Shown here: positions 5,421 to 7,967 of the stretch, piece after piece
Position numbering within the stretch: the stretch's first letter is position 1
How the letters are laid out: each line of letters starts with the position of its first letter
Assembly: GCA_033761815.1 (NCBI GenBank)
Contig: JANRMF010000041.1
Coordinates: 1-7,967, forward strand
Source: JANRKH01 sp033761815
GTDB taxonomy: Bacteria > Pseudomonadota > Alphaproteobacteria > Rickettsiales > Rickettsiaceae
Reading direction: 5' to 3'
Length of the DNA stretch: 7,967 nt
Position numbers and translations under genes: made by a program
Notes under the pieces: model-generated
What the model was told of the DNA's origin: nothing
Seen by the model: the letters and a program-made list of their open reading frames with translations, nothing else
Database searches by the model: none

Positions 5421-6620
5421 CTATTTACAAGAGCTGTTTTTGATTATACTGGATATTTCGGATCTTAAAAACCCAATATCAAGCTGATTCTTAGAGTCTG
5501 AAAAATCTATCTGTAATTTCGGATCTTTTTGAATAGGCATCACGTTGCTGAGTAGAGCAAAAGATAAATCGCATGAAGGGGAATATCCATTCTCGCTTCT
5601 AACTCCTATTGCCATCCCTGAGTGGTAATAAATCTTTTTGCCGCCTCCAATATCTGCGATTTTAATACCATAACCTACTTGTGTTTTTCCGAATAAAACA
5701 TCACCATCATCTTCGATATAAGGGGTAATCATTTGCTTGTAGGAAATATCGGAAAGAACTTTTCCGTTATGAAGAGCCTTGTTCCATTTCACAAGATCTT
5801 GAGCGGTCGAAACAACACCGCCATCTGCATATGAAACTACATAAAAATCAAGTTTTGCATCCATGTAACTGGGATTATCTCCCCCCGGTATAACAAAATA
5901 TCTTTTTGGATAGTCGGGCATTTTGCCATCTTGATAGTCAATCGCTTCTTGAAAGGTTGCAAGTCTTGAGTCTTTCATCTCAAGTGGCTGGAAAATTTCC
6001 TGTTGAAACACATCAGCAAGATCATGCCCTGTGATTTTTTCAATAACCAAGCCAAGGAAAAAGTAATTTGTATTTGAATAATGATATTTTTCACCAACTT
6101 TTGCTGCAAGAGGAGTTTTTGCTGCAAATTCCACTACAAGCTCCTTAATTTTTGCAAACCCTATAGCTGGGTCAAATTTTAAGTTGGGTACATAGTTTTC
6201 TATACCACTTGTGTGGTTTAAAAGGTGATGAATAGTAACTTCATTTGCCCATTCAGGAGCTTTATTTTCAGGCCACCATCCTGAACTTTCATCGAAATAT
6301 TTGATTAATTTGTCATGTACCGAAATCATTCCTTTTTCTTGAAGTTTTAAGATAATTGCAGCTGTCATTGTTTTTGTCGCAGAAGCAAGAGCCATTTTTT
6401 GATTTTCTTCTAACTTGACTGAATTTTCTCTGTCAAAAAAGCCTTGAGAGCCATGAGCAATCACCTCATTGCCTTGATCTATTTGATAAGCAACTGTCAT
6501 ATCTTTATGCGAGTCAAGAAATGATGATATTTTTCCTGATGCAAACTTTATAAATGATTCCGAGCCGCACGAAATAGCTAATATTGATATTATACCGACT
6601 AATGGATATTTGAATTTCAT
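5421..6620 (-). CDS. Serine hydrolase of the class C beta-lactamase/DD-peptidase fold, predicted lipoprotein
   Basis: A 399-residue protein of the 'beta-lactamase' (penicillin-binding serine hydrolase) family. Nucleophile motif S80-A-T-K83 sits in KMALASATKTMTA. The family block LLNHTSGI (133-140) follows, then the second active-site motif Y181-S-N183 in KYHYSNTNYFFLG. A third-box HSG (333-335) takes the place of KTG, as is usual for class C-like esterases, DD-peptidases and EstB-type enzymes. The N-terminus is a short signal sequence ending in LAISC, a plausible lipobox with C18 lipidated and Gly at +2; this suggests anchoring at the outer membrane or facing the periplasm. The likely role is peptidoglycan or ester hydrolysis; drug resistance is not implied. 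The start ATG overlaps the aspS stop (ATGA) with AAGGAG 7 nt upstream, so translation is coupled to aspS. Length is typical of the family and no key residue is missing. The exact substrate is unknown. Confidence 0.9.
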   Translation of the reverse strand: MKFKYPLVGIISILAISCGSESFIKFASGKISSFLDSHKDMTVAYQIDQGNEVIAHGSQGFFDRENSVKLEENQKMALASATKTMTAAIILKLQEKGMISVHDKLIKYFDESSGWWPENKAPEWANEVTIHHLLNHTSGIENYVPNLKFDPAIGFAKIKELVVEFAAKTPLAAKVGEKYHYSNTNYFFLGLVIEKITGHDLADVFQQEIFQPLEMKDSRLATFQEAIDYQDGKMPDYPKRYFVIPGGDNPSYMDAKLDFYVVSYADGGVVSTAQDLVKWNKALHNGKVLSDISYKQMITPYIEDDGDVLFGKTQVGYGIKIADIGGGKKIYYHSGMAIGVRSENGYSPSCDLSFALLSNVMPIQKDPKLQIDFSDSKNQLDIGFLRSEISSIIKNSSCK

Positions 6621-7967
6621 TCCTTATCTCCTTGATTTTTTTTAATTAATTTCTCCCTCACTGATGGGGTATGCATGATATTCAGCTCACGCATTTGCCT
6701 CTCTTCCGCGTAGGAAGGAGCATTCATGAGTAAATCTTCAGCTTGTTGATTTAGCGGAAATGCTATAACTTCTCTGATATTCGGAGCATCTGCAAGTAAC
6801 ATAACCATTCTATCAATTCCTGGGGCTATTCCGCCATGAGGAGGAGCGCCAAATTTGAAGGCTCGAATCATTCCGCCGAATTTTTCATCCACCTGTTCTT
6901 CGCTATATCCTGCAAGCTCAAATGCTTTGTACATGAGCTCTGGCTTATGGTTTCTTATAGCGCCACTCGAAAGCTCAATTCCATTACAAACAATATCATA
7001 CTGATATGCTGTTATAGCGAGTAGATCTTCGTTTGATTTAGCTGATAGTAAAGCATCCATCCCGCCGCGCGGCATAGAAAATGGATTATGACTGAAATCA
7101 ATTTTTTTATCTTCTTCATTCCATTCAAAAAATGGGAAATCGACAATCCAGCAAAATTTAAAGCAATTTTTTTCAATTAAATCGAGTAGCTCTGCTAATT
7201 TTGTTCTAATTTTACCGGAAAGTTTTGCTGCAAAATCTTCTTTTGCGCACACAAAAAATACGGCATCAGAAGGTCCGCATCCAGCAAGATTTTTTATATT
7301 TTCAATCTTCTCTTGGGATAGGAATTTAACTATTGGGCCTTTTATAGAGCCCGACTCTTCAAATTGAATATAACCCAGCCCACTAGCCCCTTCTGAGGTT
7401 GCAAAATCGGTCAATTGATCAAAGAATTTTCTGGATTGAAGGGAAGCTCTTGGAGCAGGAATTGCTCTTACGACACATCCTTTTGCTATCTGGTCTCTGA
7501 ATATTGCAAAATCTGAATCTGCGAAAATGGAGGTAACATCACAAATTTCGATAGGGTTTCTTAAATCTGGCTTGTCTGAGCCATATTTGAGCATTGAGTC
7601 AGCATATTTTATTCTTGGAAATGGAGTGTTTGTGACTATTTTTCCTTTGGAGAATTTTGTAAATAAATGGTGCATTAGAGGCTCTATAGCCCCAAATACA
7701 TCATCCTGAGTTACAAAGGACATTTCAACATCCAGCTGATAAAACTCACCAGGGGAGCGATCAGCCCTTGCATCTTCATCTCTAAAGCACGGAGCTATTT
7801 GGAAATATTTATCAAATCCCGAGACCATTAGAAGTTGCTTAAATTGCTGGGGAGCTTGAGGAAGAGCATAAAATTTACCAGGATGGAGCCTGCTTGGCAC
7901 AAGGAAATCCCTAGCGCCTTCCGGGGAGCTTGCAGTTAAAATCGGGGTTTGGAACTCACAGAAGCCA
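6617..7967 (-). CDS. aspS: Aspartyl-tRNA synthetase (5' end outside window)
   Basis: The catalytic part of a class II aspartyl-tRNA synthetase, which charges tRNA with aspartate in the cytoplasm. The frame is open to the window edge; 449 codons are visible, entering at GFCEFQTPILTASSPEGARD (motif 1 region). Bacterial enzymes are about 590-600 residues, so the N-terminal anticodon-binding OB domain (about 150 residues) is missing. A GTG codon at 7900 is internal (the V of DFLVPSR), not a start. Motif 2 is FRDEDARADRSPGEFYQLD and motif 3 is GIAPGIDRMVMLL, both alphaproteobacterial forms; the GAD-type insert lies between them. RNHKPELMYKAFE and FGAPPHGGIAPG are intact. Many alphaproteobacteria lack AsnRS and use a relaxed AspRS with GatCAB to make Asn-tRNA; whether that applies here cannot be judged without the N-terminal domain. 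The TGA stop overlaps the start of the downstream lipoprotein gene. Confidence 0.97.
   Translation of the reverse strand, partial: GFCEFQTPILTASSPEGARDFLVPSRLHPGKFYALPQAPQQFKQLLMVSGFDKYFQIAPCFRDEDARADRSPGEFYQLDVEMSFVTQDDVFGAIEPLMHHLFTKFSKGKIVTNTPFPRIKYADSMLKYGSDKPDLRNPIEICDVTSIFADSDFAIFRDQIAKGCVVRAIPAPRASLQSRKFFDQLTDFATSEGASGLGYIQFEESGSIKGPIVKFLSQEKIENIKNLAGCGPSDAVFFVCAKEDFAAKLSGKIRTKLAELLDLIEKNCFKFCWIVDFPFFEWNEEDKKIDFSHNPFSMPRGGMDALLSAKSNEDLLAITAYQYDIVCNGIELSSGAIRNHKPELMYKAFELAGYSEEQVDEKFGGMIRAFKFGAPPHGGIAPGIDRMVMLLADAPNIREVIAFPLNQQAEDLLMNAPSYAEERQMRELNIMHTPSVREKLIKKNQGDKE
6628..6633 (-). promoter_or_regulatory. Strong Shine-Dalgarno for the serine hydrolase inside the 3' end of aspS
   Basis: On the minus strand AAGGAG lies 7 nt before the ATG at 6620-6618, within the last codons of aspS. 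It is the best ribosome-binding site in the window. It fixes the start codon at the ATGA overlap and supports translational coupling. Confidence 0.8.

Noticed and set aside
5421..6620. Antibiotic-resistance beta-lactamase
   Set aside because: The fold and active-site motifs are shared by many peptidases and esterases. The HSG third box and lipoprotein signal do not single out a resistance enzyme.
6836..7024. 62-codon open frame on the plus strand, and a similar one at 7527-7709
   Set aside because: Both are antisense to the conserved catalytic domain of aspS.
7898..7900. GTG as the start codon of aspS
   Set aside because: The reading frame continues upstream to the window edge with conserved AspRS motif 1 sequence, so this codon is an internal valine.

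Overview
The window looks like a chromosomal segment of an AT-rich alphaproteobacterium, most likely in or near the order Rickettsiales. This placement is inferred from three things. The aspartyl-tRNA synthetase carries alphaproteobacterial forms of motif 2 and motif 3. A short AmpG-type permease is present, a family known to be expanded in rickettsiae. A GC-rich 'GTCATTC…GGGAAT' palindromic repeat sits in an otherwise AT-rich intergenic region. No rRNA, tRNA, intact insertion sequence, phage gene or CRISPR array was seen.

Layout, left to right. (1) Positions 1-764, minus strand: a nearly complete TatD-family metal-dependent DNase whose last few codons lie outside the window. (2) Positions 765-1000: a divergent intergenic region with a near-consensus sigma70 promoter facing right and a small inverted repeat. 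(3) Positions 1001-4230, plus strand: a tightly packed three-gene cluster of an AmpG-like MFS permease, a sodium:solute symporter (1-bp overlap) and endonuclease III (3-bp gap). (4) Positions 4231-4381: a short gap with unusual G-runs followed by A/T tracts and a possible weak promoter. (5) Positions 4382-5146, plus strand: an unrecognised hydrophilic 254-residue protein. (6) Positions 5147-5420: the gap between convergent genes, largely filled by a composite GC-rich palindromic repeat. (7) Positions 5421-7967, minus strand: aspS (N-terminal part outside the window) followed by a serine beta-lactamase-fold lipoprotein whose start codon overlaps the aspS stop.

The housekeeping genes are tatD, nth and aspS. 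The two transporters are probably co-transcribed with nth: one is related to muropeptide uptake and the other imports an unknown solute with sodium. The beta-lactamase-fold lipoprotein is probably a cell-envelope enzyme and is translationally coupled to aspS. I found no convincing new multi-gene system. The items most worth a second look are the orphan protein at 4382-5146, the composite repeat beside it, and the aspS/serine hydrolase coupling.
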